Source: Phytophthora hibernalis | Lineage: Eukaryota > Oomycota > Peronosporomycetes > Peronosporales > Peronosporaceae | Length of the DNA: 64,000 nt | Direction of reading: 5' to 3' | NCBI GenBank assembly: GCA_012656075.1 | Contig: JAAKBF010000070.1 | Location: 62,001-126,000 of the forward strand | Shown: positions 51,356-62,200 of the stretch, piece after piece | How positions within the stretch are numbered: the first letter of the stretch is position 1 | Layout: each line of letters opens with the position of its first letter | Made by a program: the position numbers and the translations under genes | The notes under the pieces: generated by a model | Told to the model about the DNA's origin: nothing | Seen by the model: only the letters and a program-made list of their open reading frames with translations | The model's database searches: none

Positions 51356-54300
51356 ATGGCCTACGCTATGGACTTCCGGGACATATGGCCCCGCCTTCGC
51401 TCCCAGGGTTGGTCGTGGAATCCTGCTACGAAGATTCAGATTCAGTGCGTATGGACCGAGTACCATGTTCTTGCTCTCATCATACTAACTCTATTTAGTG
51501 TGTTTGCAAACTACCTAAAGCCTGGACGCACTTTGAAGGGCGGTACACAGGGCGTCGACTTTTTCAAGGGCGAGGACGAGCTACTGGCCTACGTGCGCGA
51601 GGACAAAGAGCTCTGTCGACGGCTACAGATTGCCAATGTGCTGGTGCGCACGGATGCTCATGCCAGTAAGTGCGGTTCGCCGCATCGTGTTGTGTTTACA
51701 TATCTGTAGCTTATCTTGATATGTATAATATGTACGCTAGTCCGCAGCTCCTCACAAGACGCAGCGCCCCCTCGGCCCAAGCGCCAACGTCGAGCCGCAG
51801 CACCTGTGTCGGCAACGAAGATAGCGGCCAAGAAACATGCGACCCGATCATCTGCGTCTGCAAAACCTTCGAAAGCAACGGTCCCGAAACCACCCAAGAA
51901 GCGGACGAAGAAGCAGATTGAAGCAGATGCCGCGCTACGCCGCCGAGACATAGCAGCGTTTGGTAACGTATGGGGCGATGAGAACAGCACGGGTAAGTGT
52001 GATGTCTTTACGGTTTGTTGTAGTGCTGGCTAGCGTGATGTGGCTCATCGGGCTATAGAAAGCGACGGAAGGACAGTATTGCCTCCTACGGACAAGCCAC
52101 GTTCCCCGGAGGGTAATAATTTCTGTGTTTATGCTGACATCGACGTACCGTGTGGTATACTGACTTATCATTGTAGGCAATGCTGACATGGTGGCCACGC
52201 TAAGCACCTATGCTGACCGGGGCGGAATAGCGGTGGAGCTAATGCTGACGTGGATGACATGCAAGTCGATAATGCTGACATGGACACCACAGCTCTGCTG
52301 ACACGAACGCCGCGTCGGCCGCCGGTCCAGACACGACAACTGTAGCTGGTGACATTCCTCCTGGCGCGACATCGACTCCGTATGAAGAGCTCAATGCTGT
52401 AGTCGAAGAAGAAAGCAGTGAGGGCGTTACTGACGCCAGGGTTGACGAGGGCGTTTCTCCAGCCAATGGTTTGAGTGCATCTTCTCAAAATACTGAAAGC
52501 GACACGGAATCGAACGTTGGCTCCGAAGACGAGACGTACGAGCCTGACAACGATGCCGGGAGTGAAAATGATGATGAAGAAGATCCGGATTCTGACGAAG
52601 GCGTGGGGAGACGTGATGAAGAGCAGAAGGACGAAGACGATGATCCTGCCGTCGGTGAGAGCACTCGCCAAGTACTGCAAGGAACCGGGGGTAGACTGCC
52701 GTTGTCGCTTGGCTACACTGATGTTTTCGACCCAAATGTTGGTGATCCACGCGGTGGGACTGTACTGGAAAGTGATGGCGAGGGCGCCGTTGACTCGGCG
52801 GATGCTATTTCTAGCATAGACTCAGATAGTGAGTCAAGTGACGCCGATTCGAGCAAGACCGAAAGTTTACAGCAAGGACTACGCCACCTCGCCGGTCTGA
52901 AGGATGCCGATGAACGCGAGCGCTGGCACATGAGTGTACAAGGTGAGCATGCGCTGTCGTGGTCTAGTCTGACTTGAACAGCTTGTAACGGTTTTGTTAT
53001 GCCGACAGGTTCTTCTGAGGTGTACAACAATGAGCAACTGGACCAAATGAAGGTGGACGGCTGGGATGTGCTTCCCGACAACGTTGAAGCAGAGATCGTC
53101 GCAGACCCAGTTGTGGACAAGATGTACGAAGGGTACTGCGGGCCATCACAAGACATCATGCCGGCTTCCAAATCCCCGCTTCAGCTCTTCTATTACTTCC
53201 TCCCAAAGACCTTTAGGCGACAAGTGGCAGCCCAGACGCATCTCTACTGGCAGCAAACCCTCGAGGCAAGACTCCAAAAGGCAGAAGAGAGAGAAAGCAG
53301 TGTCACTCACCGCGCACAGAGAAGTAAAGCTACATTACGAAGGAAGCTTGAGAAATTTCAGAAGATTGCTCCTCACGAAGTTTTACAATGGATTGGTTTG
53401 ATGCTCGCTCATGCGCTTCGGCCTTGCAAGCAAATGGATGAACACTGGCAAACGGATGGGATCGGTGTTCTACCTGCGGGAACTTTCGGCAAAGCGATGG
53501 CGCGTGACCGGTTTCGAGAGATTTCACGATTTATCCATTTTACTGACAACGAGGACCCCGCAGCCACAACGGATCGAGCTTGGAAAATTCGTTCCGTTCT
53601 GTCGGTTCTAGAGAAGAGCTTCAAGCAGGGGTATGTACTTGGATCGCGCATTGCCATTGACGAAGGTGTCCTTCCGTCTCACAACCGCCGAAACCCTACG
53701 AGGACCTTCATGAAAGACAAGCCACATCGATGGGGCTCCAAGTGTGTCATGACTTGCTGCGCTGAGACTGGGTATTGCAAGCGGTACGTATGCTGACAGG
53801 ATGGGTTTACTCTCGAGATGGTAAACTGACATGTCATCGTTTGGCCAAATGCAGGGTTGAGCTCGACATCGGGAGGGCTGGTGATACTGAAGGCTATCAA
53901 TCTATCGACACCAAGAACGGTCCAGCGGCTGTGATCCGTAACATTGCGTGTGTGTTTCGTGGGATGCCAGACGAAGGGCGTCGGTTGGTGATTGGAGACC
54001 GCTACTACTCGTCCATACCTCTGGCGCAGCAGCTCCGGACAATGGGGTTCAACTACATCGGCACTATGCAGATTGACCGAAAGGGCTGGTGCGATGCGCT
54101 GACGTACCCGAAGAAGAAACGACAAGCCAGAACACCACGTGGCTCTTTCCCAATGGCAGTGGCCAAATCAAACCAGGGACTTGTGACACTGATGTGGGCA
54201 GACAACACCATCGTGTACTTCGTGGCTTCACAAGTGACGGCAGAGCCGACCACAGTTCGGAGACGGGAGAAGAGAGGGTCCCAAAGCGATGTACCCTGTC

Positions 54301-55001
54301 CAGGACTGGTTGCGGAGTATCAACGCTACATGGGAGGCATCGATCGTCATGATCAGCTACGCCTGCAAGCGTACTCGATGAAGATGGCAATAATGTGCGG
54401 TTGACAACAATATGCTGACAAGGAGTTGCTACGAATTCTCACTTATGCTGTTCTGGTCTGCAGGTTCAGTAAATACTATAAAGGTCTCTTTCTTGGCCTT
54501 GTGGATATGGCGCTTGTGAATGCGTACATCATCTACAGGAAGCTGTGGGAGAAGAAGAAGAGGAAGAATTCACACTTCGAGTTCCTGGCCAGACTACACC
54601 AAGAGCTGATCGAACAGACTGAAGCCAGCTTCACCAACACAAGATCTGACGTTGCTGCGCAGGGGTCAAGTGAGACACCAGTTGATGTGAATGGAGATCA
54701 CACTCTCGCTCAGACGACCGATTCGCGCATGAACAACGGTGAGCAGCGTCTGCGGCAGCGCCAATGCAAGGTGTGTTCGTTCTACAAGCCCCATGGAAAG
54801 AAGAGAGGAGGGACCTCAACCTTCTTCTGCCCGCAGTGTTCTCATGGCAAGCGCGGTTTGGTTACGCTGTGCAACAAGGTTCGCGGACACGCAAAGAACG
54901 AGACGCTCATCTGCTTGCAGATTTGGCACATGGCGTGGCAAAAGGAGAGTTCGCGCCATAAGGCTAATCGTATTCGAGACAGAGGTTTAGTTACAGAGTA
55001 G
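51356..55001 (+). CDS. piggyBac-like transposase, 8 exons, about 1,060 aa
   Basis: This DDE-class transposase excises and integrates at TTAA. Exons by splice reading: 51356-51444, 51499-51665, 51741-51992, 52059-52112, 52177-52942, 53009-53783, 53855-54394 and 54464-55001; all introns are 54-76 bases, GT-AG. The N-terminus (MAYAMDFRDIWPRLRSQGWS; YLKPGRTLKGGTQGVDFF) is followed by a Lys-rich segment and a long acidic region with NADxD repeats. The catalytic core has IDEGVLPSHNRRNP, VIGDRYYSSIPLAQQL and YQRYMGGIDRHDQLR, giving the three expected aspartates (about 53660, 53997, 54341). A Cys-rich finger ends it (CKVCSFYKP ... FFCPQCSHGKRG). Exon 5 needs two extra bases (GGGG near 52225, CTCTG near 52300) to stay open; with them the total is exactly 1,061 codons. 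Confidence 0.88.
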
Positions 55002-55405
55002 ATAAAATCCTCGCTTCGCTTCAGAGCTTTTAATGCATTAAATGCATGTAGCATCTTCTTGTGTACGTGTCTTCTCTGTCAGAAACAACGGCTTGCTCTG
55101 GTTGCGCTTCTTAGTCGTCTTGGTCTCGTGCAGAAAGCAATATGGCGCTCGTGGCACGCGTACGAATCTCAAAATTCAGAAAGTCGGGACCTGTCGTGAT
55201 TGGTTTAATAAAGCGTGTCACACGACGCAGCCTCTTTGCGGGGATTATTACCGGGGAGCTTAGCAACAAGCCGTGCGAAAAGTCAAAAAAACTACTTGAA
55301 TAAACTAAGGCATACTATAACTCATACGATTCCTTATGCTGTTCTGAACAGCATAAGGGTTTTTGGTATCACATCCATGTCGCCCCTCCGCGTGCAAGGG
55401 GTTAA

Positions 55406-56190
55406 GGACGGGGGCGACCTAGACATAGATCTGCGTTCAGAGTTTCAGATCCTGACCGCAGTCTTCCAAATCTAAAGGGCGAATCTTAAAGCCTGACTGC
55501 ACCGCTCCGCGGAACACAGCCGAATTCCATGTCATACTTGCGCAAGGCGCATAACCAGTACCGATAAATTGTCCATAGCCAATCAAATATCAGGATAATT
55601 CCAGGTCAGCATTCACTGGGTGACTCCAGGAGAAAATTGCACTCAGTCTCGTGTCATAGGCACTTCCACCTGCTAGCTGTCTTTATTGTCTCGTAAGAGA
55701 CTCAAGACCAGTACACCGAAGTACTTTCAGTATGTGCAAAATATATCAGCTGCTGACTGGAAAAATTCTGCAAGTGCAGTATGTCATGGGAGACGCAGAT
55801 CGCGCGCAGCGGAATGCACTTCAAGAGGTGTTTGGTACCAACGCCACCTTTCGCTTTCTAATGTGCTTTTCCATGTGAAACGGGCCTCCGTATCATTCTG
55901 TCATATCTACATTTAGAGGTTCTGTCCTCCCATTCGTCAAAAGGGGACAGTGACCTAGCACTATCTGATTGGTCAGAAGTGCAATTACATATCTTAGTTT
56001 TAGCCTATTAGAGAGGGACCCCCAGTTGGGTGGCCCACAATGGCCCTGGCCTTCCGCCAGGGTCTACTCCTAATAACAGAGTCATTTTAACCTTAAATCC
56101 CGCACGTCCTTCTCGGACGTTCGTCTTAACCAAGCTTCCTCAAAGCACTCTACAGTGCAAGCTATATAGCGTGGCTCTAGCCCCGTTACA
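55406..56190. other. Right flank of the piggyBac insertion
   Basis: This is the continuation of the LTR-like insertion. No domain is recognised in its short frames; the right edge (CTATATAGCGTGGCTCTAGC followed by CCCGTTACA) looks like an inverted LTR start. Confidence 0.4.
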
Positions 56191-57030
56191 CCATGTGACC
56201 AAGAAAGTCTACGAAAAGACACGGTGTCTTGACTCAAGTGTCGCCGCAATGGTGATGAGTCACGTTCACGAGCTGCACTTTACTGCTAGTGACGTTGAGT
56301 ATCAGCAAAAGCTAGAGGACGTGAAAAGTGAGTGGGCAAAGTGGTCACAGCTTTTATAAATTTGCTGCTTACTTTGAGAAAGTATGGCTGGACGAGGGTG
56401 TGAAGCGTTGGCAATGCTTCCACACACCTACTGGTTTCGCCACCACGAACAACCCCTGCGAGACGTTTAATGCCGCTATTGAGCAGCTCATGATACTGCA
56501 GTGGGGAGAGCGTGCGCGCCAAGTCGTTCGCGACTGCAACGACTTTCACCGACCGCCTTGCACGACGTGCGCGCGCTCTGACGCGGGACGGGCTTCTATA
56601 CGAGAAAACATACGAGCGCAGTAGCATCGAGTTCCTTCTTGCCGAAGCGCCATCCCTCGAGCGGACAAACTGCATGCATGTGATGGCGCTGCCGGTGACG
56701 AGGGTGTTTGATGTCCTCGACCACCGCTCACGAGAGAACCTCCCCACCACAGCCCAGTTCAACATCCAGACAGCGAAGATGGAGTGGCATGGGATGCCGA
56801 CGGGTGGGTGAGAGGTCGACGTTCAGACTCGTATGTGCCCGTGTCGCTTCAACATGAAGCACGGCTCTTGTGTCCACGTCCTCTTCGCGCTTGGTGCGGT
56901 GGGCACAGTAGACGCAACCGGCCGCGAGACGCTGTTTTATCGTGGAACAAACAAGAGGGATCGTGCTCAAGCTAACTCGCAGCCACCGGGACGTCCTCGC
57001 ATCAGCGGTCAAGCTGTAGCCACGGTATAA
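56191..57030 (+). pseudogene. MULE transposase, C-terminal half with SWIM zinc finger
   Basis: This is the second half of the split Mutator-like gene. It reads HVTKKVYEKTRCLDSSVAAM, then after a frame change FYKFAAYFEKVWL, RWQCFHTPTGFATTNNPCET and FN, the usual block after the MULE catalytic domain. A further frame has CMHVMALPVTRVFDVLDHRS, and finally the SWIM finger CPCRFNMKHGSCVHVLFALG (Cys-x-Cys ... Cys-x-His) and a GRPRISGQAVATV tail. Three or four one-base frame changes occur. Together with 48914-49675 it would make an almost complete transposase lacking a middle segment. Confidence 0.78.
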
Positions 57031-59260
57031 CATACAAAAACAGTGATCAGCTAGAAACACGATACATCAACAGTCAATATAATACCAGGGACTGGATTCT
57101 TACCAAATTCAATACTGAAGGCATCCAGCCCTGTAGCACACTAAACCGTTGTGCAGGGCAACGTGAACCTCTATGTTGCACGAAACTGTCAGATACCATA
57201 CACACCCACCGATTCCATACGCCTGCGCTTCATGCGCGTCCAACCATCGGCTCTCGCGTTAAGCTCTGTTGCGCGAGCTTTCCTTCTTCACCTCGCCCGT
57301 CAGAGTCCCCACATGGACTCTGGCGCCATGGCTGTTGGCGCCGCCCGCTTTGCACATCATCCAAAGTGAAGGTTGGTAACCAGGGTGCAGCAGTAGGGTC
57401 CACCAGCAGTATCGCCGACACAACCCAAAGGCAGCCTGCCGGCCGCCCTTTCGGGTCATTTCACATCTCTGGATGAGTCCTGGGCGGCGGCGCACAGGAG
57501 GAGCATGCGAAAGGGTCCGTACAGCCGTACAGGTAAGATGTGGTCCGATGTCCGTGTGAGGTCTTGGGGTGTCGGTACGGCCGGCGGCAGCGCCGCCATC
57601 TTCGCTAGGCGAGGCGAGGCGTGATGCGATATGCGAGAGGGCCACAAGCGAATACTACCAGGTAGTCATATCGAATTGGACCAGACTGATCACAACCCCA
57701 TGAATACTGCCACGCATGACGCGTCGCGTCTGCTCGCAACTGGACTGTCTCGGTAAAGTGCCAGCAGGTTTATTGCAGTGCTGAGCGCGTTTTCTACAGT
57801 GTTTTGACATTTCCTCCCTAGCAAGTAAGTTGACGAAGCCCTGGTAAGTCTCTATTCTCTGTTCTCTGTACACTGATACACTTGTCGACGACTTCACATT
57901 TCTGCTTTCCGAGTGCAGGCGCGCTGCAAGCACTGGGTTCGGTAGTACTGAGCCCATTAGTATGTGTTAGTATTACAAAAGCAATACTAACATAAATGAT
58001 AATGATAACAGCGTCAGCAGTGCTTTTAATACTACTGTCCTGAGAGATCTTGAAGGACTCAAAGGCCGCGCACGATGGGTGGTCCTGCGTTCTCCTGTTC
58101 CTCCGTCCTCACGTATTGCATTCCTCGGTTACCTTCGTACGAGAAACAATCAATGAGGTGTACAAAGATTGATTGAGACATCTCCGTGCAGGTTTGCAAG
58201 AGTCCAGTGCATCACCCATGCAGTAACGAGCTGTGTACGTGACTCTAGAAAATGTGATATTGTAGTGTTTTACTGTCGTATCTCCTTCACGTCAAAAGTA
58301 ACACGTCAAAAAAACGCGCAGGTTCTGCAACCGCCAATGCCTCCACAGTGAAGACAGTGAGTGAACCCTGAGGAGTTATTTAAGTACATGTACCTTAACA
58401 AGGAGGCGTCATAATACCTAAGCTTCAGCATGCGGAACAAGAAACAGGGAAATGTTCGTGTCTGGAACGTGGGGCAGTCTTGTGACAAAGCTTGTCAGCA
58501 AATCGACGTGTGCAGCTGCTTTGCCGAATTTGTACAATATAAATTGAGCCGTGTTAGAGTCACCAACGAGATTGCATAACCGGGACTAATTTCACCAACG
58601 AGGTCACCAAGTCTTTGGTCAAAGCGGGTCGTTTCGTTGGTGGACCCACCATCGAGTCACCAACGAATTAAAGTACGCGTATTTTATCACACTAGGTACG
58701 ATCGGTTTTCTCTACGTTTGCTGGCATTTGTAGAGATTTTGGTGAGGCTGCGCGACTGCGATACGAATGTAACAAAAGACTTGGTGAAAATTGGTTTCTG
58801 CCTGCCGTGCGGACTTCGTGTGCGCGCGTGGACTGCTCTATTCTGAAGTCTCTTCTCGACGTGCACCAACTGCCCATGTGAATGCGTTTAGAACAGGGTG
58901 TCAGCTCCTAGGACGTTCCAGCAGGCTGAACACAGATAACGACGCCCATCGCTGCCCACAAGAGCTGGACTAGCAGGCACCGTGAACCTACTTGTGGTGC
59001 GTGTCCGTGGATTTCCACCGGTTGGAGGAGGCACAGATGCGCCGTGACGCCGATGGAGTTTATTTGCGCTGTGGTGTATTTATCAGGCTTCACACCCGTC
59101 CAGTCGCTCACAACCGCCGATCTGCACATGTCGACAGGAAGTATCGTCGACAGCACGCCACGTTGCTGGACAGCAACGTGCAGGTTGCCGGGTTAAAGCG
59201 CGCCAAGTTAGATTAAGAAGTGGCACGTACAACTTATAGAGTAGACATCTTGTCCAAGCA
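57031..59260. other. Gene-poor stretch
   Basis: I recognise no gene. Frames at 57259-57645 (minus), 57655-57957 (minus) and 58992-59216 (plus) are short and resemble nothing known. 57800-57960 (GGTAAGTCTCTATTCTCTGT ... GGGTTCGGTAGTACTGAGCC) could be the U5 and primer-site end of a copia-type LTR, but no partner was found. 58555-58675 repeats TCACCAACGA several times; similar words (CACCAA, ACCAACG) recur at 60660-60720 and 62640-62700. Confidence 0.4.
58555..58675. repeat. Dispersed ACCAACGA word repeat
   Basis: Within 120 bases GTCACCAACGA, TTCACCAACGAG, GGTCACCAAG and GAGTCACCAACGAA recur at irregular spacing, with one inverted copy (TCGTTGGTG). Similar words stand at 62640-62700 inside the MULE gene on the right. 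Confidence 0.5.
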
Positions 59261-59262
59261 AG

Positions 59263-62200
59263 TCATTTAAATGTATTGATATATAGTGCGCGATTACGAC
59301 TCATCTTCCGACTCCTCTTCGGACGTTGAAACACCACCATCCGGATTCTGACAGAAAGCACCTTTGCTAGATAGAAACATGTAGCGAAAGTGGATGTACG
59401 GGATGATTTGTGGCTGCGCATTCGGGACTGCATTCCGCGGGCCATGCACTCGAAAAACAGTAGTGAGAGAGGTCCACAACTGTTTGTGTCTTCTTGTCGC
59501 GGCGCCTTCTGACGAATCTGACCGATCCCCGACTTGTATTCTCCAAAGAACCCATTCACAATTTTCCCATAGCCCGGTAGTTCTTGTTCGTTTGCATAGA
59601 ATAAAAAACACTAGCTTGTTGTTAATCAAGTCGAAAACAATACCCGACCAATGTAGACAGGAAGGAAAACCACTTGATTTCCCCTCTGAAATGGCGCCGT
59701 AGATTGGATCAGATCTCGCTTGGTGTCGTCGTCACCCATTCGTGCGTATAGTGGGTTCACGGGCCCAATAGTCCTTTGGGCCAACATATCGTCGTTCTGC
59801 TCCATCAAGTAGCTGAGTATGAGAATAAAGCATGCCTCATCGAGCCACTCCGATCGCCGAAATGAAGCCATGTCATGAACTGGAATGTTTCGAAGCGGGT
59901 TGTAAGGTTGTTCTTCAAACTGATTACTTCGAGGCGCTTGGCACAAGCTTTCGTGTCCACGTTGGCACAGATGTTAAGCGGCACAGGCAGCGTCACTCTC
60001 GAAAACTTTGATAAACGGGTCCATGACGCGAGATCGTCAATTGCTTCTAGTTTTGGTGTTTCTTCTTGCCATTGTATCATCGTAAGTATGTCTTTCTCAG
60101 AATATGTTCCCATTTTCGTGATCGTAACCCCATTTTGCCTGCGTCGTGCTCACTTGGCAGCGAGTTTCTATACGTTTTTATTCCAGCGAGACACTTAGTC
60201 AGATAGTTTTTCGGGAAAGTAATGGTCACTTGGCGTTGAATCTTTTGTTTTCGCGCAATTTGCACAATTGACGTCGACTTCCACGAGGAGCTTCCACTTG
60301 TGTGATGCTCAGTAGAACGGAAGGGCGTCCCCAACGTTGAAACTGCATGCTAGGGTCTTGCGCACAAGAGCCAAATCCTTCACGGGGACGAGCGTTCCTT
60401 GCACCAACGCGTTTGCTATTTCTTTGGACTCCTCCATTCGAATGCGTTTTGCTTCTCTTTTCTACTTCTTTCGAATCTTTGGGCGTTCCTTGCTCTTTGT
60501 ACTCTTGATGATTTCGAATCGCCGGGTACTTTTGTCCGAGGACGAGTTTGCATCGCTATCATCGTCATTCATGTTCTTACTCCTCTTCCGAACGGTCAGT
60601 TGTCCTGAAGATTTCGCGTGCTCATTGCAATCTTTGACCACCGCTTTCTCCAACGGCTCTGGTCCTTTCACCAACCAGCTGGGGTCTTTCACCAACGGGT
60701 TGGGATCTTTCGCCAACGGTTTCGTCTTTTTACCGACCTCGCACGAGCGTCGTCTGAAATTGCAGCTTTCACGGCGAGGTTGTACATCTTGGCAGGCTTC
60801 GCGGTCTTGGTAGCGATGTTGTACATCTTCGCAGACTTCGCTGTCTTGGAAGTGAGGGGGCGTATTTTGGCAGCGTTTCTTCTTCGCTTCCAGATGATAC
60901 CATCTCACGGCTGCGGCGAATAATTCAGTCATTCTCAGCGATTAGCTCCGCCCCAGCGTTGACAAAGTTAAAGCTAGATTGTTCTTGATCGTTTTCAGAG
61001 CTAACGTTCCTCGCATCTGAATCCTGGAGGTCTGTGTCCGTGCCAGTATCAATCCCTTGCGAATCACTGGTTTTCTGCTTGGCATTGGTCGTCAGAGTAG
61101 GAGGTACACTTGAACCTTCAGATAACTGGACACACCAGTCGTCGGAATCTACCCCTCCAGCGTCGCCTTCATTTTCGAGCCCGTCGTCGTCATTGCGGGC
61201 ATCTTCTTCTTGCAGAATGTCAAGTAGGGGTACAATACCCTGAGATGCATATTCTCCAAACTTAGGCAACGCTTCTACCAGACGGAGAAATGATCGCGTA
61301 CCTTGAGAGCTCATTGCCTCCACCACACGCTCAGCAATGTCCATACCAGTTCTCCACTTTGTAGACCCATTCAGTATAGCATGTGTCACGGATCTCATAT
61401 TGCAAACCTGAACTCAAAATGCGGGACACGATAAATCGTCGTCCGATTCATCTTCTTCTGGACGATTCACGTCGGACTGCAGCAACCAGCGCGGGTGAAT
61501 GTAATTATTTGGAATCACATTTTCTTCTTCATGTTTGATCGAACGAACATGGTATGGTGACACGGTAACAGCATCGTTCTCATGAAAAAGCAGGAGCAAG
61601 TGTACGTCTAGCAACAAAATAAAAGTTTGCGTTGAACACAGTTACAACAGTACAACAAATTTATCGCGTACGCACCGAAATCTTATTCCCTTTCCGTACT
61701 AATTGACAGCAGTGAACGATACCATCTTGTAACCAACGCCCTTCATACGCCAAAGTCCCGCCAGTAAAAATTTCATACTCCTGCCTGACAAGGTCGAAGA
61801 CGTGCCGACTAACCGATCCACCCAGTCTTAGCAAAGCATCGTCGGCGCCATGATAATGGCGCGATCCAACGACATTAAATCGAGAGGCGTATTCAAGCTC
61901 AGCTGTAGATTGCAAAAAGTTGAGAGTCTCTACACACTCATCAAGCTCCATTTCCGGCTTAAGGATCTGCTTCAGGTCCCCACGCAGATTCCAAACTAAA
62001 AGCACAATAAACAAGTTGTTAGAAGGTATAACGTGCCCTTATATATAGTTGTAGTTCGTATCGATTGTTAGTATGGTGCAACGTGACCACGCTCATACAC
62101 CGCCCACATGTCCTTACAGGAATTCCAGTTTCGCAAAAATACACCAAAAGAGGATGCTTTGGTTCCGGGGGGTCGTCTTGCTCGTCGAAGCCATCAAGAA

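Larger units (their letters stand above)
51051..55401. mobile_element. Complete piggyBac-like transposon, 4,351 bp, TTAA flanked
   Basis: The ends are CCCCTTGCACGCGAAGGG (51051-51068) and, inverted, CCCCTTGCACGCGGAGGG (55384-55401), 17 of 18 bases alike. Each is directly flanked by TTAA (51047-51050 and 55402-55405), the piggyBac target duplication. Inside each end lies the same 25-base palindrome CTTATGCTGTTC(A/T)GAACA+GCATAAG (51081-51105 and 55333-55357). The element encodes one spliced transposase on the plus strand. Intact ends plus a near-complete gene suggest recent activity. Confidence 0.92.
49676..56190. mobile_element. 6.5 kb insertion with LTR-like ends, itself carrying a piggyBac element
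   Basis: The MULE frame stops at TGTGACGAAG (49676) and resumes after ...CCCCGTTACA (56190). TG...CA ends are those of an LTR; read in reverse, it would start TGTAACGGGGCTAG. Minus the piggyBac element about 2.2 kb remain, without a recognisable gag or pol frame and without a second LTR copy that I could find, so a large solo LTR or a decayed non-autonomous element are the options. No matching target duplication is visible, and MULE codons between the halves are missing, so some flanking DNA was also lost. Confidence 0.45.

Noticed and set aside
49676..56190. A full LTR retrotransposon around the piggyBac element
   Set aside because: Only one set of TG...CA ends was found, no second LTR copy, no gag or pol frame and no matching target duplication.
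57800..57960. Copia-type LTR end with primer-binding site
   Set aside because: Resemblance is limited to composition and a short GGTTCGGTAGTACTGAGCC stretch; no second LTR or coding region supports it.
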